Positions 1 to 10,352 of a stretch of DNA of 36,516 bases are shown one piece after another. The DNA comes from Ostreococcus mediterraneus. Lineage: Eukaryota; Chlorophyta; Mamiellophyceae; Mamiellales; Bathycoccaceae. The stretch lies in assembly GCA_012295225.1 (NCBI GenBank), contig WMKK01000004.1, positions 73,921 to 110,436 of the forward strand. The letters run 5' to 3'. Numbering within the stretch: position 1 is the first letter of the stretch; the number at the start of each line of letters is the position of its first letter. Under the pieces are notes generated by a model. It was not told where the DNA came from. It saw nothing but the letters and a program-made list of their open reading frames with translations, and did not search any database. The translations under genes were made by a program, and so were the position numbers.

Positions 1-107
1 TTTTATCTCAAACTTTGTGCGCACGTGAGTCGTATTCGTTTGAGCGTCTCTGCGAAATTTCGTTAAAAACTAAGCATTACAGCACCGCCTAGAAGAGATT
101 AAGCTAC

Positions 108-473
108 TTAACCTTCGAAATGACTGGAGGCCGAAGAGTAATTATATCTGGTACGTACGCAGCCTTTCGTCAATTCGTATTTATCAATACCACCCGGGTG
201 GTATTGATATTGATCAGTAATGAAACGATGACATATCACCATATCATACCAACGTTGGTAATAGATTTGTTTTGCGTGCGCTGATAAACGCATCTTCAAA
301 ATTCGATGTTGAATATGTCCGAAACGATCATAGTACACGAGCTTAGTCGGATCGGTATAGGTCGATAGTTCCATTGTGGGGTTGTGTCCCTTGAATAACA
401 TAAATAATTTACGAACACTGGTATAGTATAATGCGACACAGTCATATGTTATGCGGTAAACGGTATGCATCAT
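108..473 (-). CDS. Unidentified small ORF, 121 residues
   Basis: An ATG-initiated frame (two consecutive ATGs at the start) of 121 codons ends in TAA. I do not recognise the product. The N-terminal third is rich in Tyr, Val and Leu (about residues 5-28) and could be a weak membrane segment or presequence; the rest is basic and Tyr-rich (for example IYYQRWYDMVICHRF). It lies head-to-head with UTP20, leaving about 220 bp for a shared promoter. A GTACGT at about 155-150 (minus strand) could be a splice donor, so the C-terminus is uncertain. A 28-bp perfect palindrome at 182-209 lies inside the frame. Either a small real gene or a chance frame; an ATG start, its length and the promoter-sized spacing favour real. 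Confidence 0.35.
   Translation of the reverse strand: MMHTVYRITYDCVALYYTSVRKLFMLFKGHNPTMELSTYTDPTKLVYYDRFGHIQHRILKMRLSAHAKQIYYQRWYDMVICHRFITDQYQYHPGGIDKYELTKGCVRTRYNYSSASSHFEG
182..209. repeat. 28-bp perfect palindrome
   Basis: Two 14-base arms with no spacer are exactly self-complementary; the centre is CCCGGG between 195 and 196. The arms read TATCAATACCACCC and its complement. It falls inside the small minus-strand ORF. As RNA it could form a hairpin on either strand; as DNA it is a candidate dimer-protein site or cruciform. Confidence 0.9.
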
Positions 474-693
474 TTGATGGTGTACACGTTGACTAATATA
501 CTACCCTATGCAGTCTTCAGATTTTTATTTTTTAACATTGTCAGATTTTCGCGCGCCGTGAGCAACCTTGAACGTTTGCTTGGCGGCGCGCGGGAAGGAG
601 TGTTCATAATGAACGAATCCTTGTTCAAATCACAAAACCAATGTTCGCTACTGCCAGCTCACTGATATATGCATTGATAACCAGCGATTTGAT

Positions 694-3600
694 ATGATGA
701 GCGGGGTGCTAGATTCGCGACACCGCCAGCCGTCGAAGAAAGTAAAGACTACGGGAGAAATCGACGCATTAGAAAACGAAGCAAGTTCAGAAGGCGTACC
801 CGCTCGGAGATTTGTATTCAAGACGGCATCGCAAAGACTTGCTGCTATAGATATCATCGGTAACATGTGCATCGCAAAAGAGCCTCCGGAGGGAGCTGCG
901 TGTTTCACTATTCACGCAATACGGCACTGGCAAGAGATTTGTTGTGCAAGAGACTTCACGGCGTTTGTACGAGATAACGAAACTAATTGCCAAACACTTA
1001 CTCAGTTGGTTCATCACAAAGAACATTTAATCAATACACTAATAACACAGTTGTGCGGCGCAGAATCTTACTCAATCGCAGCTTTGTTAGCTGTCTTGAA
1101 AGCCATCGCGCAGGACCTCGGTTCAGAGTTTCTACCGCATTTAAGGCTTGTCATAGATGCTTTCGCACGCTTAGCTAGCAGCAGTATCTCAGATGACCCT
1201 GTCATTCTAGAGAATATATTTGGATGCTTGGCCTTCCTGTGTAAGCTCTTTGTCACTCAGTTGGTCGGCAACCTACCTGATTTTTTGAGAAACACATCTG
1301 TGCTCCGACTACACAAGCGTGTACACGTACGTAGACTCGCTGCAGCAGTCATTGGTTTCGTACTAAGACTCGCGCCGTCCTCTGCGTTTAGAGCCGTGTA
1401 CACGCAGCTCACTTTAGATGTCACCAAGCTTCTCGAGAGAGCTCACAATGAAACGAAAGATGAAGTCACACAGCTGTTATTTAGTAGTATTTTTAGTGCA
1501 GCAAACGAGCTGCACTCGCGGGCGCTTGAGAGAATTGAAATTTTGTACTCGTTCCTGATTTTTGATCGGATTGCATGTAGTATTGACGCCAGATGTGCAA
1601 TCGCAGCGCAAATGTTTGATCATATTTTTGAGCGGGCGTGTGGCCCAGAAACCATATCAAATGTGTGGGCAGTAATCATGAAACTTTTAGAGAGGACACT
1701 AACGGATTCTTCTGCATCAACGATGTTAACCATCGCAGTTGCGTCACGCAGCGTGCGGCACGTAACATCGGCAGATCTTAATAGAGTCATACTTGTCTTC
1801 AACCATCACATACGTAACCCGGACAATGAAAGTTTACAAAATATTGCGTGTTTCCTGGAGTTCGGACAAATATTCATCACGAGTCTTGCCGGAGTTCAAT
1901 TGAATGAAGAGTTTATGCCGTCGGCTATTCATTCGATCCCTTGGTCACTTTTAATGCCCTCCAATCGGCCGGAAGTAGCTGTCAAATTATTAGAAAGACT
2001 TGTTGAGAGCGCTGCCACATATGACACACCTTTGAGAATGAGTCTTATTTCGATGTCACTAGAAGTCGCATACCCATCGCTTGCAGAATCAGGAAATGGG
2101 ACACTCCCTTTGATCCGAGAGGTTAGTACATACTTAAGACACGCAAAACATGGTATATTGGACTATGGATTGTTAAAAGCTATTTCATCAAATATGAAGC
2201 ACGGCGTAGCGGGAACAATGAAGTATGGCCATCCATTGCATGCCATATATCTACTACCACACGCCGCGATATCGGCAGTATGCAACGATGATTTGCTGAA
2301 GACATTCGATCAGTGTTTGTCCTCCTCAAAACGGTGGAGTGAGGATAAAATCGAGCGTGCTTTCCATGTTGCAGTTATAACCGCATGCATCGAGTCAATA
2401 ATCATCAGTGTTGATCGAAATCATGATCTCCGCACCATTCAAGCTACTGCTCGTTGCGTTCTACAGTTCGCGTTCATAGAATCTGCTTCTCCCCGAGCAT
2501 GGGCATCGATCGCAGCATTTGTCAAGACATATCCAGATCAAGTTCAAGAATATGAAGATGAACTGAGGACTCACATTGTTGAGCCATGTCTACGAATGAT
2601 AAAAAGCCCTGATAAATTGCTACGAACGGCTTGCATAAGTATTCTGCAGATAATAGCAAGCTGCCACAGAGCAAATATTAAGACTATTAGCGGAGTTGTT
2701 GAATTAAAGCCCGAGCTTGACATATTTCATGAAATGCATGCTTTCAAGTCGACTGAGGGCCATGTTCTTCTACACATGAGACACTGTACGTCGGTTTTAG
2801 CCAAGTTAGCCTCACCGGGAAGGCTATCTTTGAAAACTGAGTCCGAATTGAACATGCTGATCCATTTGTGCCTCGGCGCACTTCGCATCCGCTTGTCAGC
2901 AAACTGGCAAGAGCTGCTTGCGTATCTTACAGCACTATGTAATAAGTGTCAAGCCGGTGTATCAATAGTATTTAAAGATATCAAGGTCATACAGACGCGC
3001 TGTCTATCGCAGTGTATGAGTTTACGTACACCATTTGATAGCATAAACCAATTCAGAACAGAATACTCAGTACTGGACGAGCCGAACGAAGATAATTATA
3101 CAGATGATTGGATTTACCTAGATTTACTTCTCCGATCTCTTCTAGAATGCGACCGAAAAGAACAAATTTCTGCACTTATTGGTGAAATGTTTTTGAAATA
3201 TATCGCGGTAGTCGATCATGTTGACCGGACGCAGCGAAGAGTGTATGATAGATGCCTTCATGCGTGGTTGTTGCTTTTCAAGGGACTTCAAGGAGGATCA
3301 AAAGTGCAATCAGTGAATTTGCAAAACGCCTTGGAATGTTTAGTCGCGTATAACAATGAAATGGTTGCAAAAGAAGCGCTTAACTGTCTTGAATTCTGGG
3401 AGCTCAGTTACCTCACTTCGGATACAGTGAGCTACGTGAAACTTCTTGTAGATGTTAAGGTTTTTAAACAAACTGTTGCATCAAGGCCTTTACAATTTGC
3501 CGAGGCGCTCGACGATCGGCAATCATTCCACATTTCTGCCGAACTTCGACCCGGCTTAGTTCCCATTCTGGTCGGAGTATTGAGCACACATACGCGGCGG

Positions 3601-6600
3601 GCTGACAAAAAAGTTCGACTCACTGCGTTCATGAACCTTTGCATGTTCGACACAGCGGAAATCCTTCCAGTGTTTGCGCAAAGCATCGTAGGCATTACAA
3701 AGAGCTGTTGCCGCTCAGAAATAATAACGAACCTGAAGAAAACGATTGACGGTAACATGTCAATCAAAGAATGGGAGATTTCCACAGACCAACTACGCTC
3801 TTGTCAGAAAAGTGCACTCGGATTCTTATTAAACGTTCAGGCATTTTCCCGATTCTTAAGTACGCATCTCGGAAAGTGTTTGATTCCATTCAGTGTGATA
3901 GCGTGTAAACTATTTGGAATGGGTCTTGCGTCTGAAATTGCACAAGAAATGCCAGTACAGATAGAGACCCACGTTCAAGAAAAGGGCCATGTCTCAAAAC
4001 TAGTGCGTAAAATCAACGCTGCTGTCATTTTGGATATGATCGAGAGATTCAACATTCATACTTCAGGATACTGGTATCTCATATCCACTCCATTGATGAA
4101 ACTTGGCTCTACTCTGCATTCTCAAGTAAGCTTGCCAATAGTGCCAGTGTTCTTGCGAATTTCTCTAGCCGTATCGTCGGGTCAGGATATGATGAAACGT
4201 CAAGATGTACAAAATATGGTTATTGTCGCAATAGAGTGCCTTAATTCGGCGGAGATGTCAGAGCCATGTTGCACTTGTATTTTCAATATTCTAGACAACG
4301 TTCTTCTTCACTATTATCAAGCACTGAAGGAAAATGGTGCTGTAGAAGCTGACCACTTTTTGAAGAAAAGAACCGACATATTACAAACAGTCTTTTATCG
4401 ATTGAGATCAAGAATGCATCGGTATAAGATTCCAGGTTCCCTCGCAAGCAGTGCTATGCTTCGCCTTTTCAGGCAACTGGTCAGTTTTTACCACATTGAG
4501 GATCTTCAGAAAGCGAATATTAGTGATGACATTGCTGACTTACTTGTTAATTCCAAGCGCGTGGACGATGATCATTTCATTGAACTTGTGACGATTCTAG
4601 TGAGTATTTTGCGCCGATGTAGCGCGTTTGAACATGACTGCGAACATGTCAAGTCTCGACTTAGCTGTTTCTTTGGTAAACTGCGCTCAAAACGTGGGCG
4701 TGAGGCATTGATTTCTCTCTACGAGCTACCAAATGCCATCGAAACTGATGTGTCTCGAATTCTGAAAGGTCTCCAAGCGACGGACGTTCACAAAATTGAT
4801 GAGCCAGACTATAAATTACGTTTAGAAACGTACAGTGGGCTAACATCTGATTGGTTCACTTCAACGGAAGCTTCGTCCATATATCCCATCATGTATCAGT
4901 GCATATTTGAACTTAGATGTGGCGATTTCTTGCTTTGTAAAGCTGCGAGAAACACAATATTTCAACTAGCGACTGCTTTGAGAAAGCTTAGTTTACAAAG
5001 TGCGTCCAAATATGAGAGTCCTTTGTACAAAATACTTGTGGATACTGTGAATCCATCTCTTCCAGCTTTGTTGGAACACAACTTTGCAGCTGTTCGGGCG
5101 GAAGGCATTGCCGTGCTGAGTGGTCTAATTGAGATCATCCCGGACATGTATGGTGGATTCAGTGATCTTGTATGTTGTAGTCGATTGGACTCGAACTTTT
5201 TCACAAATATTTCTCACATCCAGATACGGCGGCAGTGTGAAGCTCTTAGAGAGCTTACCCGGTTCTTGCAGGAAAGATCATGTTCATCACTTTCCATGTC
5301 TTCATATGTGCTACCAATGTTGAAAGGTTTCTTACTTTCAGAGTCTCAGGACGTCAAAGAATCGTCTCTTATGGCAATAGTTGCATGCTTGCCTCACATG
5401 ACGTGGGGATCTTATATCCTTGAGGTTCAAAAGGTGTTTAAAAAACGATCAGTTCAGTCAGATGCATGGTTACGATGTTTATGCTATCTCGTGATCTACA
5501 TGAACGATGTCAACTCGAAGAGTCTTGCACCCAGTATGGTCACTCCAGAAACTAAATCATCGGCTGTTCTTTATCTGCGCTCTAACATTCTACCGTTCAT
5601 GGAAACACATATGGTTTGTGAAGAAGGCGTGAGCAATAAAGGTGTTGTGCGACCGGTGGTCGCGCACGCCGCATGTGCGATCATATGCGCGATTGATACC
5701 GTCGATCGGGAACATTTATTTCACAAGCTAGTCGTAAGAATTGCAGACGCATTCAAAAGTCGATCCCAAAAGGTTCGAGATGCAGGGCGAAACGCCTTTG
5801 TCAAAATTGGGTCCCTTGCACCACCGAAAATGATTGCGTTTGCCATAGACGTTTTATCGCGTCAGTTGAACAAAGGATTCACGAGACATGTACGTAAGGC
5901 AGTGGTATTCTCAATACTCAAATCGTGTATAACGAGATTGACTGACAGCGACTTCGGTGACATTTTGCCAGCCATAATTCAAATCATCAATGATGATATT
6001 TTTGGCGAGCCGGAAGGAAAAGAGCATGACGTTGATTTTAGGAACTCTGCTTACAAAGAAGCTAGAAAAGCATATGATATGCAAATCATTATCCAGGTGT
6101 TCTCTCGGGTCTATGATTGTGAAACTATGGTATTTGCGATGAAACCAATTTCGATGTGTATGTCACAACAGCTCACGTCAAGCATGGGCATGAAGTTGAA
6201 ATTATTTCTCGAATCGTTGCGCCGCGGTATCGCCATGAATACTTTGATCTCTCGACAGACTATCATAACAATCTTTTTCTCCACGTTCGCTGACTGTGTG
6301 CGAGTGATGCATTCACTGCGTGATGATCGTTCAATCCAAGTGCCTGACGCGTCATCAGTAGCATCACTTGGTCATGTATCCATTAGTCAACAGTCGCTCA
6401 ATCTTGAAAATATTGGAGTGATGGCGAATTTTGCTTTGGAGATATTGGATGATACTCTTTCGCAGTCATCCGGGTTATCGTTGGAAGATATCGAGTCTGG
6501 ATTTGTTGTCTTATTGGATTGCCTTATTCACTACGGTGATCTGCAAAGCCGAGTTTTAAAGGCAATCACACACATTGGTCGTCTGGTGCCTGCTATCTTC

Positions 6601-8118
6601 AGTCGATACATCGGCATATTAACTAAGCAAGTCATGTGCGTACTGAAAGGGTCTTGTGAACCCATGACACAAAATGCGTGTTTCCGAGTACTCGTAGTCA
6701 TGTTCAGGAGTGATGATAACTTAATGCCAAGTTCGGAATGTTGCTCTCTTATCATACGGTTGACTATGTCGCAGCTATTGCATTCATTTATTTCTAAATC
6801 AAACGTGGCGATTTTACGTGTTTTAATGGGGAAAAGAATAGCCATTCTTCAGTTGTATGAAGTTGTGGAAAAATTGATCGATTTGAATGTCACTGGTACT
6901 GACGTGCGTGTACGTGCATCATGCTCAAAGTTAATAGTGCAGTTTATGCTCACATACCCACTGGGTGAGCGTAAATTCCAACACCTAGTCGACACCATGC
7001 TTCCAAATTTGGCCTACGCAAGTGCTCATGGTAGATTATCTATTCTGGCCACCATTTCTGCCTTGGTCACGAAATTACCGATCGAGGCATTACAGAGGCA
7101 AGCAAAGATATTACTCTTAACATTTTTAACGCGACTTTCTTCAGACACGGATCGCACTTGTCGTCAGTTGTGTATCCACAGTGCAGTCGTTTTAATTAAA
7201 CGGACATCGTCTGAGTCGGGCACATTATTGGCTATTTTGCAAAGAATTTTCTCAGTGGGCAATGATGCGCTGACTCAATCAACGATGCAAGTTCTCAGAG
7301 TATGCTTACTCGAAGTTCCGAGGGCAGTTGATACGTACAGACAAATACAAGGTAGTTTAGTTATAGCCCTCGATAACTATTCACGTCAAGTTGCATGTGA
7401 TGATAAGTGGTCAGGATTGTACAGCACATTACTGTTGTTTGAAACGGCCCTTGCATTCGACACTTCTCTAGCGGATGACATCGATGACGGACATATGTCA
7501 AGCATTTTATTGAACTTGCTACAATATCCCCATTTTTGGGTCCAGTTATCTGTTTCTAGAGTTATCTCTCTGTACTTGACTGGCAGACATGCAGGTGATG
7601 CTGGGGAATGGCTAAGTGCGCGGTCCCCTCATTATCTTAAGACGCTTATTGTTTCACACATAGGTATTCTTGAGTATGTGGCGCGCACGAAAATGGCCGA
7701 ACAGTCTATGAAATTGTGTGGCGCAATATTTAAGAATATCATAACTGCGTCTTCAATTTTACTTGATGGGAACAGCAAGTGTGTACTACAGCAACAGCTG
7801 CGTCAAGAAAAATTCTTTGAAGGATGCATTATTTTGAAGCATTTGAAACGATTGAGCCAATCAAAAGATGGCTTGCTTCAGGAGATTGCGTTGCGCTTAG
7901 TGGCTGGACTTGCGGGCCCGCTCAAAGACTGTGTAGAAAGTAACGAAGATGTACTGGGGATATTTGTTGACATCTGCTCTAGCGATCTTTATCGTGATCG
8001 AGGTACGCAAAAACTTGCGGAAGAGGTGGCAAAGTGTATCTCGACATACGTTTCTAGTACAAAGTGGGCATTAGCCGTTTCTCAATCAAAGGGTAGAAAC
8101 TGCGCGAAAGGCTCCTAG
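694..8118 (+). CDS. UTP20: UTP20, SSU-processome HEAT-repeat scaffold
   Basis: A single uninterrupted 2474-codon frame. UTP20 (DRIM) is a giant alpha-solenoid of the U3 small-subunit processome in the nucleolus, needed for pre-18S cleavage at sites A0, A1 and A2. Family resemblance runs the whole length. The N-terminus has RFVFKTASQRLAAIDI and a TQLVHHKEHLINTLITQL stretch like the start of the human protein. About residues 1770-1800 resemble the FGAVAEEKEV...EARRSKSYD region. YPLGERKFQHLVDTMLPNL matches the family's YPLGDKLRPNLEFMLAQL. The tail, with a WALAVSQSK-like stretch, matches the family's FASVQKQ region but lacks the long basic extension. Length fits the yeast and human proteins (about 2500-2800). 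Start: first of two tandem ATGs (694, 697). No intron is needed anywhere, in contrast to nearby ARMC6. The stop overlaps the stop of the convergent MSH4-like gene. Confidence 0.93.
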   Translation: MMSGVLDSRHRQPSKKVKTTGEIDALENEASSEGVPARRFVFKTASQRLAAIDIIGNMCIAKEPPEGAACFTIHAIRHWQEICCARDFTAFVRDNETNCQTLTQLVHHKEHLINTLITQLCGAESYSIAALLAVLKAIAQDLGSEFLPHLRLVIDAFARLASSSISDDPVILENIFGCLAFLCKLFVTQLVGNLPDFLRNTSVLRLHKRVHVRRLAAAVIGFVLRLAPSSAFRAVYTQLTLDVTKLLERAHNETKDEVTQLLFSSIFSAANELHSRALERIEILYSFLIFDRIACSIDARCAIAAQMFDHIFERACGPETISNVWAVIMKLLERTLTDSSASTMLTIAVASRSVRHVTSADLNRVILVFNHHIRNPDNESLQNIACFLEFGQIFITSLAGVQLNEEFMPSAIHSIPWSLLMPSNRPEVAVKLLERLVESAATYDTPLRMSLISMSLEVAYPSLAESGNGTLPLIREVSTYLRHAKHGILDYGLLKAISSNMKHGVAGTMKYGHPLHAIYLLPHAAISAVCNDDLLKTFDQCLSSSKRWSEDKIERAFHVAVITACIESIIISVDRNHDLRTIQATARCVLQFAFIESASPRAWASIAAFVKTYPDQVQEYEDELRTHIVEPCLRMIKSPDKLLRTACISILQIIASCHRANIKTISGVVELKPELDIFHEMHAFKSTEGHVLLHMRHCTSVLAKLASPGRLSLKTESELNMLIHLCLGALRIRLSANWQELLAYLTALCNKCQAGVSIVFKDIKVIQTRCLSQCMSLRTPFDSINQFRTEYSVLDEPNEDNYTDDWIYLDLLLRSLLECDRKEQISALIGEMFLKYIAVVDHVDRTQRRVYDRCLHAWLLLFKGLQGGSKVQSVNLQNALECLVAYNNEMVAKEALNCLEFWELSYLTSDTVSYVKLLVDVKVFKQTVASRPLQFAEALDDRQSFHISAELRPGLVPILVGVLSTHTRRADKKVRLTAFMNLCMFDTAEILPVFAQSIVGITKSCCRSEIITNLKKTIDGNMSIKEWEISTDQLRSCQKSALGFLLNVQAFSRFLSTHLGKCLIPFSVIACKLFGMGLASEIAQEMPVQIETHVQEKGHVSKLVRKINAAVILDMIERFNIHTSGYWYLISTPLMKLGSTLHSQVSLPIVPVFLRISLAVSSGQDMMKRQDVQNMVIVAIECLNSAEMSEPCCTCIFNILDNVLLHYYQALKENGAVEADHFLKKRTDILQTVFYRLRSRMHRYKIPGSLASSAMLRLFRQLVSFYHIEDLQKANISDDIADLLVNSKRVDDDHFIELVTILVSILRRCSAFEHDCEHVKSRLSCFFGKLRSKRGREALISLYELPNAIETDVSRILKGLQATDVHKIDEPDYKLRLETYSGLTSDWFTSTEASSIYPIMYQCIFELRCGDFLLCKAARNTIFQLATALRKLSLQSASKYESPLYKILVDTVNPSLPALLEHNFAAVRAEGIAVLSGLIEIIPDMYGGFSDLVCCSRLDSNFFTNISHIQIRRQCEALRELTRFLQERSCSSLSMSSYVLPMLKGFLLSESQDVKESSLMAIVACLPHMTWGSYILEVQKVFKKRSVQSDAWLRCLCYLVIYMNDVNSKSLAPSMVTPETKSSAVLYLRSNILPFMETHMVCEEGVSNKGVVRPVVAHAACAIICAIDTVDREHLFHKLVVRIADAFKSRSQKVRDAGRNAFVKIGSLAPPKMIAFAIDVLSRQLNKGFTRHVRKAVVFSILKSCITRLTDSDFGDILPAIIQIINDDIFGEPEGKEHDVDFRNSAYKEARKAYDMQIIIQVFSRVYDCETMVFAMKPISMCMSQQLTSSMGMKLKLFLESLRRGIAMNTLISRQTIITIFFSTFADCVRVMHSLRDDRSIQVPDASSVASLGHVSISQQSLNLENIGVMANFALEILDDTLSQSSGLSLEDIESGFVVLLDCLIHYGDLQSRVLKAITHIGRLVPAIFSRYIGILTKQVMCVLKGSCEPMTQNACFRVLVVMFRSDDNLMPSSECCSLIIRLTMSQLLHSFISKSNVAILRVLMGKRIAILQLYEVVEKLIDLNVTGTDVRVRASCSKLIVQFMLTYPLGERKFQHLVDTMLPNLAYASAHGRLSILATISALVTKLPIEALQRQAKILLLTFLTRLSSDTDRTCRQLCIHSAVVLIKRTSSESGTLLAILQRIFSVGNDALTQSTMQVLRVCLLEVPRAVDTYRQIQGSLVIALDNYSRQVACDDKWSGLYSTLLLFETALAFDTSLADDIDDGHMSSILLNLLQYPHFWVQLSVSRVISLYLTGRHAGDAGEWLSARSPHYLKTLIVSHIGILEYVARTKMAEQSMKLCGAIFKNIITASSILLDGNSKCVLQQQLRQEKFFEGCIILKHLKRLSQSKDGLLQEIALRLVAGLAGPLKDCVESNEDVLGIFVDICSSDLYRDRGTQKLAEEVAKCISTYVSSTKWALAVSQSKGRNCAKGS
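8115..8118. other. Shared CTAG: overlapping convergent stop codons
   Basis: TAG at 8116-8118 ends UTP20 on the plus strand. TAG read from 8117 to 8115 ends the MSH4-like gene on the minus strand. The coding regions therefore overlap by three bases, and both 3' UTRs must run antisense into the neighbouring coding sequence. Confidence 0.95.
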
Positions 8119-10352
8119 ATTTTGAGAAACGTACGCCTAAGTTCACGTCGGCATAGACGATGATCAGTGTTTATACTTTTCAGATAGTAAAGTATCAGCT
8201 GGGCATTTTGTACGACTTTATTCTGATCGCGTTTCAGTTTGAACTTCAAGTTGTCTCTTTCTCGGAAGTCTGTGGTCAGTTGTAATGAAATTTTCACAGC
8301 GTTTGATATTATCTGCAAAGGTAGTTTTGAATGGCAAGCTTGACTAAAGCCGTAATTTTTATGTTCATCATGCAGATAAGCGTGTTTTTCATCTATGTAC
8401 TTATAACCAGTAGAAATTCTTGAAAGTCTGGGCGATATATATATAGCAGTGAAATATCTGAGTATTTTGAGATGACTCGAGACAACTATTTTGGTACGTC
8501 TGCGAAGTAGGAACTCTAATACAGCCCATAAAACATATTCATTTTCGTTTGTGCTCGTCGATGTACACGGTTCATGGAGGAATATCAACGAGTTCGTGTT
8601 TGCCATAAACACTGTTCTGCTTAAATTCATGCATTCATCAAAAAAGTGAGATATGAAAAGTCCTTTTTGAACAGAATGGTTCGAACAGATTTCTAAACTC
8701 GGACATGTTGCATGACTCGAATTGACAAAACACCCGGACAAAGCATGTATTACAGTTTGAAATACACTGTGAATCAGTGCTGTTTGCCCGCTCATATTTG
8801 CACCCATAATAAGCTCGAATGGAACCAGCCGGGATAGTGATATTGTGAAATGTGACAATGTTTGAGACATTGGTACATCAGGCTTAGTGTTCACTAATAT
8901 AAGCGCCTCAGACTCGTTCAAAGTCGGACGACACAATTTCATCTGCTCGGCTTCTATTGGTTTTGACCATCTGATCATACCACAAACGCACTTCAGCGCC
9001 AGAACAGAATCACACACATACCTTTTCAGGTACTTCAGGCGCTCACAGAGGTCGGCACACAACTCCCGCGAAATGTATGACGCTCGATTCATTACCGCTT
9101 CAAATCGCATGTTTAAGCAATCTAGTTCGGCAAACGTTAGTCTGTTGTACACCTTACCCCGAACATACCTCTGTGCTAAAATCCGAATACAAATAACATC
9201 ATTTGAACGATAAGTGTGCGTACTCTGGCGGTTTACCATAGCATTGTACGCGTGTACTCCGTCGATGTCAGTCTCTTGAACAAACCAAAAGAATCCACGT
9301 GTTCGTTTGTAAAGTAGCACTTTCGACTTTACGCCTACCTCGCTGTGTTTCTGCGAGATCATTGTGAAAATTAATTTTGCGATTGTACACAGTGCATATC
9401 GGCACATATCTAAGATTTGGCTTCTGCCGGAATTCCACGCAAATATACCCAGCGCCGAGTGCGGAACAAACCCTTGCTTCATCATAGTCGTATTCGTACT
9501 CATGTATAAGTTCACAACTGAAGAAACTCGTGAAAATTGCGGTGTATTCATATTCATCTTTATTCCGACTGCGAGTGGAGTGTGGACATTTTCAAGCAAG
9601 TAGAAAATGGATGGCCGCGATGCTAATGCACACAGCGAATGTCTGATAATCGAGCGAGTCGTTGATGTGTTGAACGCTTGTAAGCGCGCGAGTGTTTGCA
9701 AGTTTTCAATTGATTTTTTTGCCTGCGGTGTACTTACCGAGCACTCTGTTCGCATAGACTGAAGGGTGTCAAAGTAAGTACCTGCGAGAGCAGCATCCGA
9801 ATTGTCGACCTGCAAACGCAGGTCAGATATTATGCTCTGTTTTCTCGAGTAGAAAAGAGAAACGCCAAATGATTGACGGATCTGGCCAAAGTTCCACAAC
9901 GCTGGTGCTGTTGCAGAGTTTTTCAAGAGTCGTGTGAAGTTCTTTATGCAGAGTGCAGACAACAAAGCCGGTGCCACATCTTTGAACTTGCAAATAGGCG
10001 CAAACTTTAGAAGGCGCCGCAAGATTTCCATGGCCGGTCCACCAAAGTTTGCTTCTTTCTTGTAGGTGCAAGTATTTTCAAAATTTGTCCAATATTTTAC
10101 ATGAAAGCATCGGCACCCTAATTTTCCACTGAATCTTAGAAGCGAATCGGGTGAAGAAGCGTATTTCACATCCTCGCACCCGTCTATAACTACGATAACA
10201 TTCGTTGAATGTCGATATATCAACCTCAAGATTTGAACATCGTCCATAATTCCTATGCAGTGATATACAGAAATACGGCAGAACATGTCAGTCAAGTCAA
10301 TAAACGTTGCCTTGACGAAAGTATTCAAGTGAAAAGTGACGATTGCAATCAT
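8115..10352 (-). CDS. MSH4: MSH4-like MutS protein with eroded ATPase motifs
   Basis: A 745-codon frame with the MutS core. Residues around 330-345 (RTRGFFWFVQETD) match the MSH4 ARGFF lever segment. The ATPase domain follows, and the end contains KNYGFSQA...LPLQIISNAVKIS, matching MSH4's [25 protein letters not shown]; MSH5 lacks this form. MSH4-MSH5 clamps Holliday junctions in meiotic crossover formation. Odd: Walker A is GANMSGQTA at residues 517-525, with the catalytic Lys replaced by Gln523 (CAA codon). Walker B is LIFLHEP, with the Mg-binding Asp replaced by His593. The GRGT signature is CTSTST. The histidine switch (SSHL) is kept. The frame is intact, so this looks like a pseudo-ATPase rather than a decayed gene. 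The N-terminus is uncertain: ATG 10352 is used, but an upstream exon around 10490-10360 is possible. MSH2 or MSH5 identity is less likely. Confidence 0.75.
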   Translation of the reverse strand: MIAIVTFHLNTFVKATFIDLTDMFCRISVYHCIGIMDDVQILRLIYRHSTNVIVVIDGCEDVKYASSPDSLLRFSGKLGCRCFHVKYWTNFENTCTYKKEANFGGPAMEILRRLLKFAPICKFKDVAPALLSALCIKNFTRLLKNSATAPALWNFGQIRQSFGVSLFYSRKQSIISDLRLQVDNSDAALAGTYFDTLQSMRTECSVSTPQAKKSIENLQTLARLQAFNTSTTRSIIRHSLCALASRPSIFYLLENVHTPLAVGIKMNMNTPQFSRVSSVVNLYMSTNTTMMKQGFVPHSALGIFAWNSGRSQILDMCRYALCTIAKLIFTMISQKHSEVGVKSKVLLYKRTRGFFWFVQETDIDGVHAYNAMVNRQSTHTYRSNDVICIRILAQRYVRGKVYNRLTFAELDCLNMRFEAVMNRASYISRELCADLCERLKYLKRYVCDSVLALKCVCGMIRWSKPIEAEQMKLCRPTLNESEALILVNTKPDVPMSQTLSHFTISLSRLVPFELIMGANMSGQTALIHSVFQTVIHALSGCFVNSSHATCPSLEICSNHSVQKGLFISHFFDECMNLSRTVFMANTNSLIFLHEPCTSTSTNENEYVLWAVLEFLLRRRTKIVVSSHLKILRYFTAIYISPRLSRISTGYKYIDEKHAYLHDEHKNYGFSQACHSKLPLQIISNAVKISLQLTTDFRERDNLKFKLKRDQNKVVQNAQLILYYLKSINTDHRLCRRELRRTFLKI

